Counted from the first letter of the stretch, positions 1 to 6,622 are shown. The stretch: 6,622 bases of DNA from Anaerolineales bacterium (GCA_023144145.1 JAGLGG010000260.1:1-6622), one strand, 5' to 3'. Notes: generated by a model from the letters alone, not told the origin. Numbers and translations: made by a program.

Positions 1-498
1 TGCATACAATACCTCGTAGGTGAGCGTTCCGGAGCGCGAGACAATACCAATATTCCCAGGTTCGGCAATCTGACCGGGAATAATCCCTACTTTGGATTCG
101 CCCGGAGAAAGTACCCCTGGACAATTCGGTCCAATAAGGCGAACACCCTTCTGCTCAACGTAGTGCTGGACTTTCATCATATCTTGAACTGGAATTCCCT
201 CGGTGATACAGATAATAAGAGGGACTTCAGCTTCGGCCGCCTCCAGAATTGCATCCGGTGCAAACCTGGCGGGCACAAAAATGACGCTGCAATTAGCGCC
301 AGATGTCTCGACCGCAAGTTTGACAGTATCGAACACAGGGACTTTGCCTTCGAGCACCCACTCCCCACCCTTCCCTGGGGTCACGCCAGCGACTAATTGT
401 GTGCCGAATTCCAACATCTGAGCCGAATGAAAAAATCCCTCACGTCCCGTTATCCCCTGCACCATAACTCGAGTTGATTTATCAATTAAAATACTCAT
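1..498 (-). CDS. sucD: Succinyl-CoA synthetase alpha subunit, 5' part (cut by window edge)
   Basis: This is the alpha subunit of succinyl-CoA synthetase (succinate-CoA ligase). It binds CoA and carries the phosphorylated histidine in the TCA-cycle step between succinyl-CoA and succinate. I translated 166 codons from the ATG at 498-496 and found no stop. The family is about 290 residues, so roughly the last 40%, including the active-site His, lies outside the window. The start MSILIDKSTRVMVQGITG is nearly the E. coli SucD N-terminus. Further family motifs are VTPGKGG, CITEGIP, IGPNCPGVLSPGE and GIVSRSGTLTYE, covering the CoA-binding Rossmann domain and the start of the ligase domain. Its ATG overlaps the sucC TGA (ATGA, 495-498), which suggests translational coupling. 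An AAGGAG about 11 nt upstream (510-515), inside sucC, is a plausible ribosome binding site. The truncation is a window effect, not gene decay. Confidence 0.97.
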   Translation of the reverse strand, partial: MSILIDKSTRVMVQGITGREGFFHSAQMLEFGTQLVAGVTPGKGGEWVLEGKVPVFDTVKLAVETSGANCSVIFVPARFAPDAILEAAEAEVPLIICITEGIPVQDMMKVQHYVEQKGVRLIGPNCPGVLSPGESKVGIIPGQIAEPGNIGIVSRSGTLTYEVLYA

Positions 499-1640
499 CC
501 TGCCGACTTCTCCTTCGCAGTAGCCACGGCGAGTTCAGCTGCTTGATGAAGTGAGCTGACTGTAATCAAATTAGCACGAGACAATAACCTTTGTCCTTCT
601 TCCTCATTCGTGCCAACCAGGCGCACAATCAAAGGAACATCCGGCTTTTCCTCTTCCAGGGCAGAAAGAATTCCACGAGCCACTTCATCACATCTCGTGA
701 TTCCGCCAAAAACATTGATGAGCACAACTTTCACGTTGGGATCGGCGATGATGATTCTCATACCAGCAGCAACTTTTTCGGCACTGGCACCTCCACCGAT
801 ATCTAAGAAATTGGCTGGTTCGCCACCAGATATCTTAATCACATCCATGCTGGCCATTGCCAATCCGGCGCCGTTGACCATGCACCCAATGTCGCCATCT
901 AATTTGACGTAGGATAAGCCATATTTTCGAGCTTCCCTTTCCGCGGGGTCCTCTTCGTCCAAATCTCGCATCTCCTCGAGATTGGGGTGACGGAAGAGGG
1001 CATTATCATCCAAGACAACTTTGCCATCCAGGGCGAGCAATCGATTGTCCTTCGTAATGACCAGCGGATTGATTTCGGCGAGCGTGGCATCCGTTGCCCG
1101 ATAGGCGTCATAAAGACCTCGGGCAATCCGAATGAAATCTCGCCAATGCGCTCTAGGTAGCTCAATCGCCGAAACAAGATTTCGAGCCTGAAACTCTTGC
1201 AAACCCAGGTGTGGATTCACAAAAATCTTGACGATCTTCTCAGGTTCTTTACGGGCGACCTCTTCGATCTCGATTCCACCTTCAGAAGAAGAGATGATCA
1301 CAGGGCAATTCGCCGATCGATCATTGGTCACACCCAAATAGATTTCTGTCACTGGTTCGACAGCTTCATCGACCAGAACCTTGCGAACCGGGAGATCCTT
1401 TATTCTCATCCTGAGGATTTGAGTTGCCAGATCTTCAGCTTCATCCGGCGAACTTGCCAATCGCACACCACCTGCTTTTCCTCGACCGCCTACCAGCACC
1501 TGCGCCTTTACCACTACTCGAGATCCAAGCTCCTGGGCAATTGATTTTGCTTCTGCTGAAGTCGATGCAACACGTCCGCGTGGTATCGGTATACCGTGTT
1601 CAGCGAACAATGCTTTTGATTGATACTCATGTAATTTCAT
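495..1640 (-). CDS. sucC: Succinyl-CoA synthetase (ADP-forming) beta subunit
   Basis: This is the nucleotide-binding beta subunit of succinyl-CoA synthetase, which pairs with SucD in the cytoplasm. Its 381 residues are close to the 388 of E. coli SucC, so it looks complete. The N-terminal ATP-grasp region begins MKLHEYQSKALF and has the GGRGKAGGV loop at 51-59. AEINPLV (E189, N191) and LDGKVVLDDNA (D205) match the Mg-nucleotide site. The C-terminal ligase domain shows NGAGLAMA (256-263), GGEPANFLDIGGGA (272-285), NVFGGITRCDEVA (309-321) and VRLVGTNEEEG (339-349). Residue 20 is Pro, as in ATP-type enzymes such as E. coli; GTP-specific animal enzymes are reported to have Gln there, so ADP/ATP use is a reasonable but unproven inference. 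The ATG at 1640-1638 matches the conserved family N-terminus and is preceded by AAGGGAA (1647-1653). The preceding gene ends 48 bp upstream, with nothing recognisable in the gap. Confidence 0.98.
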   Translation of the reverse strand: MKLHEYQSKALFAEHGIPIPRGRVASTSAEAKSIAQELGSRVVVKAQVLVGGRGKAGGVRLASSPDEAEDLATQILRMRIKDLPVRKVLVDEAVEPVTEIYLGVTNDRSANCPVIISSSEGGIEIEEVARKEPEKIVKIFVNPHLGLQEFQARNLVSAIELPRAHWRDFIRIARGLYDAYRATDATLAEINPLVITKDNRLLALDGKVVLDDNALFRHPNLEEMRDLDEEDPAEREARKYGLSYVKLDGDIGCMVNGAGLAMASMDVIKISGGEPANFLDIGGGASAEKVAAGMRIIIADPNVKVVLINVFGGITRCDEVARGILSALEEEKPDVPLIVRLVGTNEEEGQRLLSRANLITVSSLHQAAELAVATAKEKSAG

Positions 1641-1688
1641 TCACATTTCCCTTAGGGCTTATTAATTCCTCTATACTCATATCTCAAT

Positions 1689-4600
1689 TTAGGGTAACGG
1701 AGGTTCAAACAGCATCACCCTATTGTTTCCTGGATCAGAAACCCAAATCTTTCCATCATTTGTGAAACCAACTCCGCTTAAAAGGCCGAATCTACTGTCA
1801 GTGGCGCCATAGTCCCCCCACCCAATGGTGTATGAACCCTCCTTGGAAAAGCACAGTACTCGAAAGCCCTCTGGATCGGTGAGGCAGATATTGTCATCGG
1901 AAGAAATCGCTATATAGGGTTTGTTATCAAGCGATTCTCCATACCATCCTTCAACTGTCCACTCTTTCATAAAAAAGAATTCGTTATCACCAATCTCCTC
2001 AAATACCTGAACGCGGTGATTCCATGTATCGATAACGTAGATCCTGTTATCAGAATCGAAGGCGATCCCGACTGGCTCTCGAAGCTGACCAAAATCGTAT
2101 CCCTGTTCACCGAAATCTCCTAAAAACTCGCCCGAATTATCATAAATCGCGATTCGATGGTTTCCGGTATCAGCGATAAACAGACGCCCTTCACGGTCAA
2201 AGGCGAGCGCGCGTGGTCCCCAAAAGATTTGTTCATCATCCTGGGCGGAAGGACCGATCGTGCTAATAAATTCTCCATTAGCGCTAAATTTTTGGACGCG
2301 GTGATTCCACGTATCAGCAACAAACACATTGCCGTCTGGATCAACTGCCACACCCCACGGTTCTGAGAAAGTTCCAGGAACAGCAGGAACTCCATCCTGC
2401 ATTTGACCGAAGGAGCCCCATTGGTTAAGTAGAGTTCCCTGTACTGATAAGTGTACTATTCGGTGGTTTAAAGAATCAGCGACATAGACTGAACCATCGG
2501 CAGCTGTCGCAATACCCCGAGGTGACAACAGACCCGTCGGCTCTGCCTCGATGGAATCCACTATCAACTCGGCCTGGAGTTCAATAATTCGCTCCATGTA
2601 TGGATCACCGATCGGTACATCAGATACGCCCCCCGCCAGAAATCCGTAATCCCACAATTGCTCAGCAACATCTCGACGAACATAAAACCGCATGCTATCC
2701 GAAGGTGACCAATTTTCGAGGCTGAAATCCCTATCATTGATTTCCCCGTAATAGGAGAAGTCGCGGTTTAACCAAATTTGCCACACAGCTTTTCGGACCT
2801 GGGGGTCGGTAAAGAAGGGGGTAATGCGTCCGAGCACACGTCGAATGTATTCAAAGGTACTCATCGGTGCAGGTTCGTCACCTGTCTCAAGTAATATTTC
2901 ACTCCGACGCTCAGCATCTATGCTCGCCACACTCATTTTGAAATAATCTTGATTTGGCCACCACATTCGAATGAATTCTGAACTGATGTAGCGATTCCCA
3001 ATAATTCTCTCAACCTCAGTCCAATTATCGTTGCCGGCAATGATTAGGGGATATTCGAGCAGTTCCCTGGTAGGATTTTCAGCGTAATAATGCGTATTGG
3101 TATAGTTACGAAAGTACCAGGTGTAAGGCCACGAGACATCATTGTCGTATGCGACTTGCACCGAAAGTCCACCTGTGGTTCTTTGTGAGAATTCCTCGAT
3201 CTGTGAAAGAACCGTTTTAACTCCAGGAGCAGCATGAGCATATACAAGATACTCATTCGCTAGATCAGCATTCATGTAGGAAGCCCGGAAGGCGGTCCTG
3301 GCAGTAAGAATAAATAAGATGCCTAGCATAGCGAATCGTAACAAATGTCGGAAAGCTTTTAAAGGTAGATCTTGGAAGAGGTAAATCAATCCGATCAACG
3401 CGCCGACAGTTACAGTGGTCGAGCCAATAAACAACGAGGTAGCTCGTAATGATGCGAGATCATTGCCTTTGAAGGGTGTTTCAGGACCCAACAACCCGCC
3501 AACCATCCCTACCAAACTAAAAACAAAGACGATGAGCAAAGCCACAGCAATCCAAGATTTCGGTCGTTTCAGGGCTGAATGGTCGGAGGAGTTGATTAAT
3601 TGCTGCACTCCCCAACCTGCAAGCAGGATCATGGGCAAAACAATGTGAACCGTCAGCCATGGCATTTTCTCCCCTGCAACAGAATAGGCAATCAGGGATG
3701 AGACAGCCCAATAACCTAGAAATAGCATCACTGGAAATTCTTTCGGGCTTGAGTCGACTGCATCCGGTTGATCCTCATCAGGGTCAGCTGGAAATTCTAT
3801 CGGGCTTGAGTCGACTACAACCGGTTGATCCTCATCAGGATCAGATGGAGCTCTTGTACTCAGCCAGATTGAAACCCTCTCTCCAAACGTTCTTATTCCA
3901 AATGCTGCTGCTATGATCGCTCCAATCGCAGTCAAATACTCATAGATTGGAATCTGCACCAAGAGATAGTAATAAAAGGGCTGTCCACCTCGCTCGACCT
4001 CTTGCTGGACCAACCAGTATTCCAATGATCGGACCAATCCTGAGGAGAGCCCATTACCATTGGTGAACAGACTGGTGAAGAGCAAAATGAAAATACCAAA
4101 GAAAAGGGCTACAGATATGGACCACTTCTTCCAACCCCAAGCTGCTCCTACCCCAATACTTATCAATAAAAAAACCAGGACGATTATGCCGGTGTTAGAT
4201 GTAAATACTGATGATTGACCGTCAAAGGGCTCAAACCCAAGGATCCTGGCAGGGATTGCCGCCAAAAGGGGCAGCGTTAAAGCACCAACAATGATGAGTA
4301 GATCAAGTGCGGGAAAATCTGTCTTCAGTTTCTTTCCAAAGGTCAAAACAGTGACGGTAACCAGGATAAGGGCACCGAAAATGGTGATGAAGAAACCCAC
4401 GGTCACAACCGGAGGCAATGCCCCTACTCCACTCAACAAATCTACCGCGGTTGGATCGAGGGGCGTCTCTGGTGTTGGGGAGCCCAAGGACAACCCATCC
4501 TGTGATGACATAAGTCCCCAGCCAGTAACCGACACTCCAAGAATTGTAATGATCAAACCAAAGATGAATAACCATTTTCGATAGTTGGTACCCCAGGAGC

Positions 4601-5255
4601 GATGTAATAAATCCCACGCCAAAAAGACGCCTAAGAATAGGAGCAGTTGGGCGGTGTAAATAAATGCGGTTTCCTTCGTAGCATGGTGAATGGAAAGGGA
4701 AATTGCGAGTAGATACAACCAGCGTGATTGCCGGTTTTCAAAATACTCAAAAACAAACCAGAACATCAATAGACCAAGTAGGACGACGATGGCCTCATTA
4801 CGCACATAGCGCTGGTAGTAAAGCATATAGGGCGATACGACCATGAGCGCCATCGCCAGAATGGTCCCCCATCTCCCCAACCATCTTCGAAAGGCATATA
4901 GAAGGATTACCGAGGCAACTCCAATCAACGCGAATGGAATTCTCGCTGAGGCATCCGAGTCACCAAAAAGGAAATAAGAAAATGCAATCAGGTGAAATTG
5001 AGTAGGTCCGTGCATTAAGGGTGTATGCTGGTAGTCTTGGAATTCCTTGAAACGCCATGAATAGTAAGTGTGTAGGCTTTCATCATGGCTCATTACTCTG
5101 GTTTCAAGATCATAAAATCTGGTGACGATAGCAACCAAGATTATGAGAATAAGAATTGAAGCCTCGAGGTTGATTTTTATTTCGAAGTCAAAAAATCGAT
5201 CGAAAATATGGCTCTTTCGGTTGACGTGATTCGACTCTGGTAAATTGTTTTCCAT
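1689..5255 (-). CDS. TIGR03663/Agl23-like GT-C membrane protein with C-terminal NHL propeller
   Basis: This is a 1188-residue fusion. Residues 1-655 are polytopic, with about 13-16 hydrophobic segments by eye (31-47, 107-122, 130-146, 154-172, 196-216, 227-247, 284-305, 316-335, 355-373, 378-396, 436-453, 508-526, 534-552, 567-588, 606-626, 636-654). The first loop holds HDES (57-60) and MHGP (81-84), followed by R105 and QRYVRNE (148-154). From memory, TIGR03663 is described by an invariant DE, HGP and two Arg, with weak N-terminal similarity to protein mannosyltransferases (PF02366). HATKET (191-196), GGQPFYYY (423-430) and AGEKMPW (527-533) also look family-typical. Residues 660-900 form a soluble domain I cannot assign; 904-1188 is a six-repeat NHL propeller. 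The likely role is lipid-linked sugar transfer or an associated envelope step, with the propeller as an extracytoplasmic binding module. This is inferred: family function is not settled. The start ATG is preceded by a weak AAGG (5262-5265). The positively charged N-terminus suggests N-in topology. Confidence 0.88.
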   Translation of the reverse strand: MENNLPESNHVNRKSHIFDRFFDFEIKINLEASILILIILVAIVTRFYDLETRVMSHDESLHTYYSWRFKEFQDYQHTPLMHGPTQFHLIAFSYFLFGDSDASARIPFALIGVASVILLYAFRRWLGRWGTILAMALMVVSPYMLYYQRYVRNEAIVVLLGLLMFWFVFEYFENRQSRWLYLLAISLSIHHATKETAFIYTAQLLLFLGVFLAWDLLHRSWGTNYRKWLFIFGLIITILGVSVTGWGLMSSQDGLSLGSPTPETPLDPTAVDLLSGVGALPPVVTVGFFITIFGALILVTVTVLTFGKKLKTDFPALDLLIIVGALTLPLLAAIPARILGFEPFDGQSSVFTSNTGIIVLVFLLISIGVGAAWGWKKWSISVALFFGIFILLFTSLFTNGNGLSSGLVRSLEYWLVQQEVERGGQPFYYYLLVQIPIYEYLTAIGAIIAAAFGIRTFGERVSIWLSTRAPSDPDEDQPVVVDSSPIEFPADPDEDQPDAVDSSPKEFPVMLFLGYWAVSSLIAYSVAGEKMPWLTVHIVLPMILLAGWGVQQLINSSDHSALKRPKSWIAVALLIVFVFSLVGMVGGLLGPETPFKGNDLASLRATSLFIGSTTVTVGALIGLIYLFQDLPLKAFRHLLRFAMLGILFILTARTAFRASYMNADLANEYLVYAHAAPGVKTVLSQIEEFSQRTTGGLSVQVAYDNDVSWPYTWYFRNYTNTHYYAENPTRELLEYPLIIAGNDNWTEVERIIGNRYISSEFIRMWWPNQDYFKMSVASIDAERRSEILLETGDEPAPMSTFEYIRRVLGRITPFFTDPQVRKAVWQIWLNRDFSYYGEINDRDFSLENWSPSDSMRFYVRRDVAEQLWDYGFLAGGVSDVPIGDPYMERIIELQAELIVDSIEAEPTGLLSPRGIATAADGSVYVADSLNHRIVHLSVQGTLLNQWGSFGQMQDGVPAVPGTFSEPWGVAVDPDGNVFVADTWNHRVQKFSANGEFISTIGPSAQDDEQIFWGPRALAFDREGRLFIADTGNHRIAIYDNSGEFLGDFGEQGYDFGQLREPVGIAFDSDNRIYVIDTWNHRVQVFEEIGDNEFFFMKEWTVEGWYGESLDNKPYIAISSDDNICLTDPEGFRVLCFSKEGSYTIGWGDYGATDSRFGLLSGVGFTNDGKIWVSDPGNNRVMLFEPPLP
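1692..2546 (-). other. Six NHL repeats, predicted beta-propeller domain
   Basis: This is the C-terminal domain (residues about 904-1188) of the giant membrane protein. Six repeats are readable. They are anchored by VADSLNHRI (925-933), VADTWNHRV (979-987), IADTGNHRI (1027-1035), VIDTWNHRV (1074-1082), the degenerate LTDPEGFRV (1125-1133) and VSDPGNNRV (1172-1180). Each is preceded by a GIA/GVA...D-DG.. strand, as is usual for NHL. Six repeats fit a closed six-bladed propeller. Blade 5 has lost the Asn-His pair and holds the protein's only two cysteines (C1124, C1135). Repeats 2 and 4 keep a 20-nt near-identical DNA word (2296-2315 and 2011-2030, one mismatch), suggesting relatively recent repeat copying or codon-level conservation. 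NHL propellers usually bind protein, RNA or glycan; the ligand here is unknown. Confidence 0.9.
3732..3845 (-). repeat. In-frame 57-bp tandem duplication in a membrane-protein loop
   Basis: Two adjacent 57-bp units, 3732-3788 and 3789-3845, match at 52 of 57 positions. They encode two 19-residue units (residues 471-489 and 490-508), both built on the pattern x-DPDEDQP-3 residues-DSSP-x-EFP. The unit length is a multiple of three, so the frame is kept. Four of the five differences change the amino acid (S/A, V/D, V/A, I/K) and one is silent (GAT/GAC), which suggests a weakly constrained linker. The segment is acidic and proline-rich and sits between two hydrophobic segments (436-453 and 508-526), so it is a soluble loop. 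Confidence 0.93.
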
Positions 5256-5276
5256 GCTCTGCCTTGCTCAAACCTT

Positions 5277-5315
5277 AGTCTATTTCTGCCGTTCGAACTT
5301 TTTCAGATTTAGACT
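5277..5315. repeat. Imperfect inverted repeat in the rluB-to-membrane-protein gap
   Basis: The arms AGTCTATTTCTG (5277-5288) and CAGATTTAGACT (5304-5315) pair at 10 of 12 positions, with a central 2-nt mismatch. The 15-nt spacer contains the perfect palindrome GTTCGAAC (5291-5298). The right arm covers the rluB stop codon (5309-5311). In the minus-strand transcript it could form a hairpin, but AAGGTTTGAGC follows instead of a U-run, so it is not a typical intrinsic terminator. It might be an attenuator, an RNA-processing site or a protein-binding palindrome; none of these is shown. The rest of the 53-bp gap shows no clear promoter. Confidence 0.5.
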
Positions 5316-6037
5316 CGAACAGATTTCTTCAAGTCATTTACTTCATTGCGGGACAGAAACCGCCATTCGCCCAAACCCAAACCGGCCAGTTTCAATGGTC
5401 CAATCCTTACCCTGATTAGCTTGATGACAAACAACCCAAGTCCTTGCGCAGTTTTTCTAATTTGTCGTTTCAGGCCTTGCCGCATCGTCACACGAACCCA
5501 GGCTTGGTTTTGGGAGTTCCGTTCGGTGAATACTCGCGCTGGCAAGGTTTTTTCACCAGTCGCCAACAAGACTCCACTTCTCCACGCCTTCAATTGGTGT
5601 GGATCAGGGAGTCGGTTGAGCAGGACCCTATACTCTTTCTCGTGCCCATACCTAGGGTGGGATAAATGGTTAGCGAGATCACCATCATTGGTCAGTAATA
5701 TTAGACCTTGACTTTCTAAATCAAGCCGGCCGACTGGGTACACACGTTCCCTTACGTCGATAAGATCAATAACTGTTGAGTGGCCACCTTGGCCCTTTAA
5801 TGAGCAGAGGACTTTCGGTGGTTTATTCATAACAATATAAACAAGTCGCTCGGCCCCAGTAACCCTTTCCCCATCCAAGTGTATCCGGTCTTCCGACTCT
5901 TTTACACTCTGCCCGATTATCGCGACTTTGCCATTTACAGTCACGCGACCTGAACGAATCAAATCCTCACATTTTCGCCGAGAGCCGATGCCTGCACGTG
6001 CCAAGTACTTTTGCAATCGCTCAGTACTCTGCGACAT
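5309..6037 (-). CDS. rluB: RluB/RsuA-family rRNA pseudouridine synthase
   Basis: This cytoplasmic enzyme is predicted to convert a specific uridine of rRNA to pseudouridine. The family members RluB and RsuA modify 23S and 16S rRNA respectively. The 242-residue length is normal. An N-terminal S4 RNA-binding domain spans about 6-50 (RLQKYLARAGIGSRRKCEDL). The catalytic region follows: NKPPKVLCS (71-79), GRLDLESQGLILLTNDGD (103-120) with catalytic Asp106, KEYRV (134-138), and the C-terminal RQGLKRQIRKTAQGLG block (186-201) that resembles the usual EGRNRQVRRM motif. One oddity is Lys75, where RsuA and many homologues have Gly (NKPxG). The general fit is closer to RluB than RsuA, but exact target specificity cannot be read from sequence. 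It starts 5 bp after the scpB stop and has a strong GAGGAGG upstream, so it is probably co-transcribed and co-translated with scpB. Confidence 0.93.
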   Translation of the reverse strand: MSQSTERLQKYLARAGIGSRRKCEDLIRSGRVTVNGKVAIIGQSVKESEDRIHLDGERVTGAERLVYIVMNKPPKVLCSLKGQGGHSTVIDLIDVRERVYPVGRLDLESQGLILLTNDGDLANHLSHPRYGHEKEYRVLLNRLPDPHQLKAWRSGVLLATGEKTLPARVFTERNSQNQAWVRVTMRQGLKRQIRKTAQGLGLFVIKLIRVRIGPLKLAGLGLGEWRFLSRNEVNDLKKSVRV

Positions 6038-6042
6038 CGAGG

Positions 6043-6591
6043 TCAGGCCTCCTCTATAACGACTTCAGTTGATTCCGCAATTTCGGATAAAAGGTCTGGA
6101 TCCAATGGGGGAAGTCCCTTAATGTCCCCCAATCCAAAGTGCTGCAGAAATTCAGCAGTTGTCGAATAGAGAATGGGTCGACCTGGGCTCATGCTTCGAC
6201 CGGATTCTTCTATTAGGCCGTGTCTTAGAAGCGTGCGAAGAACGCTATCGGAGTTAACCCCTCGTATGGAATCAATTAGGGGTCTGGTTACCGGTTGTTG
6301 ATACGCAATAATTGCGAGGGCTTCCAGAGCAGCGCGGCTCAAGCTTGATGATTCCTCCAGATTCAACAATCGTTCGATTTCAGGCGCGACATCCGGAGCT
6401 GTGGTTAGCTGGTAACCTGCCCTATGCGTTTGCATCCGAATACCACGTGTTAATATCTGTTGCTCAAGGGTCTCTAGTGCTTGCTTAACCTTTCTAGACG
6501 ATACTTGAAGAGCATTGGCCAATTGTCCAACTGTAACAGGGTGCGCAGATGCGAAGAGAAGCGCTTCTACTCTAGCTTCTAAGGTGAGCAC
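6043..6591 (-). CDS. scpB: Segregation and condensation protein B
   Basis: ScpB is the winged-helix (kleisin-interacting) subunit of the SMC-ScpAB condensin complex, which compacts and separates the chromosome. The 182-residue length fits the family. The first winged helix covers about 1-75 (VEALLFASAHPVT at 8-20). The second contains the hallmark LSRAALEALAIIAYQQPVTR (84-103), IRGVNSDSVLRTLL (109-122), GLIEE (125-129), GRPILYSTTAEFL (137-149), FGL (152-154) and LPPL (160-163). The chosen start is GTG at 6591-6589, which places the first helix at the usual distance from the N-terminus; a weak AAGAGAG lies just upstream. The frame remains open to the window edge, but no ATG, GTG or TTG occurs in it between 6592 and 6621. 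A start beyond the edge cannot be excluded. The usual partner scpA would be expected upstream, outside this window. Confidence 0.95.
   Translation of the reverse strand: MLTLEARVEALLFASAHPVTVGQLANALQVSSRKVKQALETLEQQILTRGIRMQTHRAGYQLTTAPDVAPEIERLLNLEESSSLSRAALEALAIIAYQQPVTRPLIDSIRGVNSDSVLRTLLRHGLIEESGRSMSPGRPILYSTTAEFLQHFGLGDIKGLPPLDPDLLSEIAESTEVVIEEA
6048..6054 (-). promoter_or_regulatory. Shine-Dalgarno site for rluB inside the scpB 3' end
   Basis: GAGGAGG on the minus strand lies 10 nt before the rluB ATG (6037-6035) and is embedded in the last codons of scpB, whose TGA is at 6045-6043. The strong match to the anti-SD sequence supports this ATG as the rluB start and suggests coupled translation of the two genes. 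Confidence 0.65.
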
Positions 6592-6622
6592 GATACTCTC
6601 TTGATTTTGCTCTGCCTCATGC

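Noticed and set aside
163..421. Plus-strand open frames opposite sucD, and similar frames opposite sucC, rluB and the membrane gene
   Set aside because: Their translations show no recognisable domain and lie fully antisense to well-supported genes, so they are shadows of the coding strand.
1649..1657. CCCT-T-AGGG palindrome upstream of sucC that might hide its ribosome binding site
   Set aside because: Four-base arms with a one-base centre cannot form a stable RNA hairpin.
1641..1688. Promoter for sucCD in the 48-bp gap (AT-rich, TATAGA-like hexamer)
   Set aside because: No properly spaced -35 element could be seen, and the base composition alone is not evidence.
2643..2654. WDYG (residues 868-871) resembling the WWDYG motif of STT3/AglB oligosaccharyltransferases
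   Set aside because: It is only four residues, follows Leu rather than Trp, and the surrounding sequence does not resemble the STT3 C-terminal domain. It is probably chance in an aromatic-rich region.
6592..6622. Possible 3' end of scpA or a short ORF starting ATG at 6620-6618
   Set aside because: The ATG frame is out of frame with scpB and stops after 13 codons, and the third frame has a TGA at 6619-6617. Either could end an upstream scpA, but about 30 bases are too few to recognise a protein.

Overview
The window is a single co-directional block read entirely from the minus strand. In transcription order it holds scpB (chromosome segregation), an RluB/RsuA-type pseudouridine synthase, a giant membrane protein of 1188 residues, sucC, and the first 166 codons of sucD, which runs off the low-coordinate edge. 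The gaps are 5, 53 and 48 bp, and sucC and sucD overlap by 4 bp. No gene is on the plus strand, no stretch above 300 bp lacks a gene, and I saw no tRNA, rRNA, IS element, CRISPR array or convincing terminator.

The most likely source is a member of the Chloroflexota, perhaps an Anaerolineae- or Dehalococcoidia/SAR202-like lineage. This is an inference. The main reason is the giant gene: its N-terminal half belongs to the TIGR03663 ('Agl23') multi-membrane-span family, known mainly from Chloroflexi and archaea, while the flanking genes are clearly bacterial (ScpB, RluB, E. coli-like SucCD).

Region 5309-6591 is a housekeeping pair, scpB then rluB, as seen in many Gram-positive and Chloroflexota genomes. 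Region 1689-5255 is the unusual gene. It combines a GT-C-like membrane part (DE, HGP and AGEKMPW motifs), an unassigned soluble middle domain, and a C-terminal six-repeat NHL beta-propeller. A membrane-domain loop carries a recent-looking in-frame 57-bp tandem duplication. Region 1-1640 encodes succinyl-CoA synthetase (beta then alpha), which interconverts succinyl-CoA and succinate with NTP formation in the TCA cycle.

The genes could share one transcript, but their functions do not form an obvious pathway. The object most worth follow-up is the membrane glycosyltransferase-like/NHL fusion; the rest is ordinary core genome.
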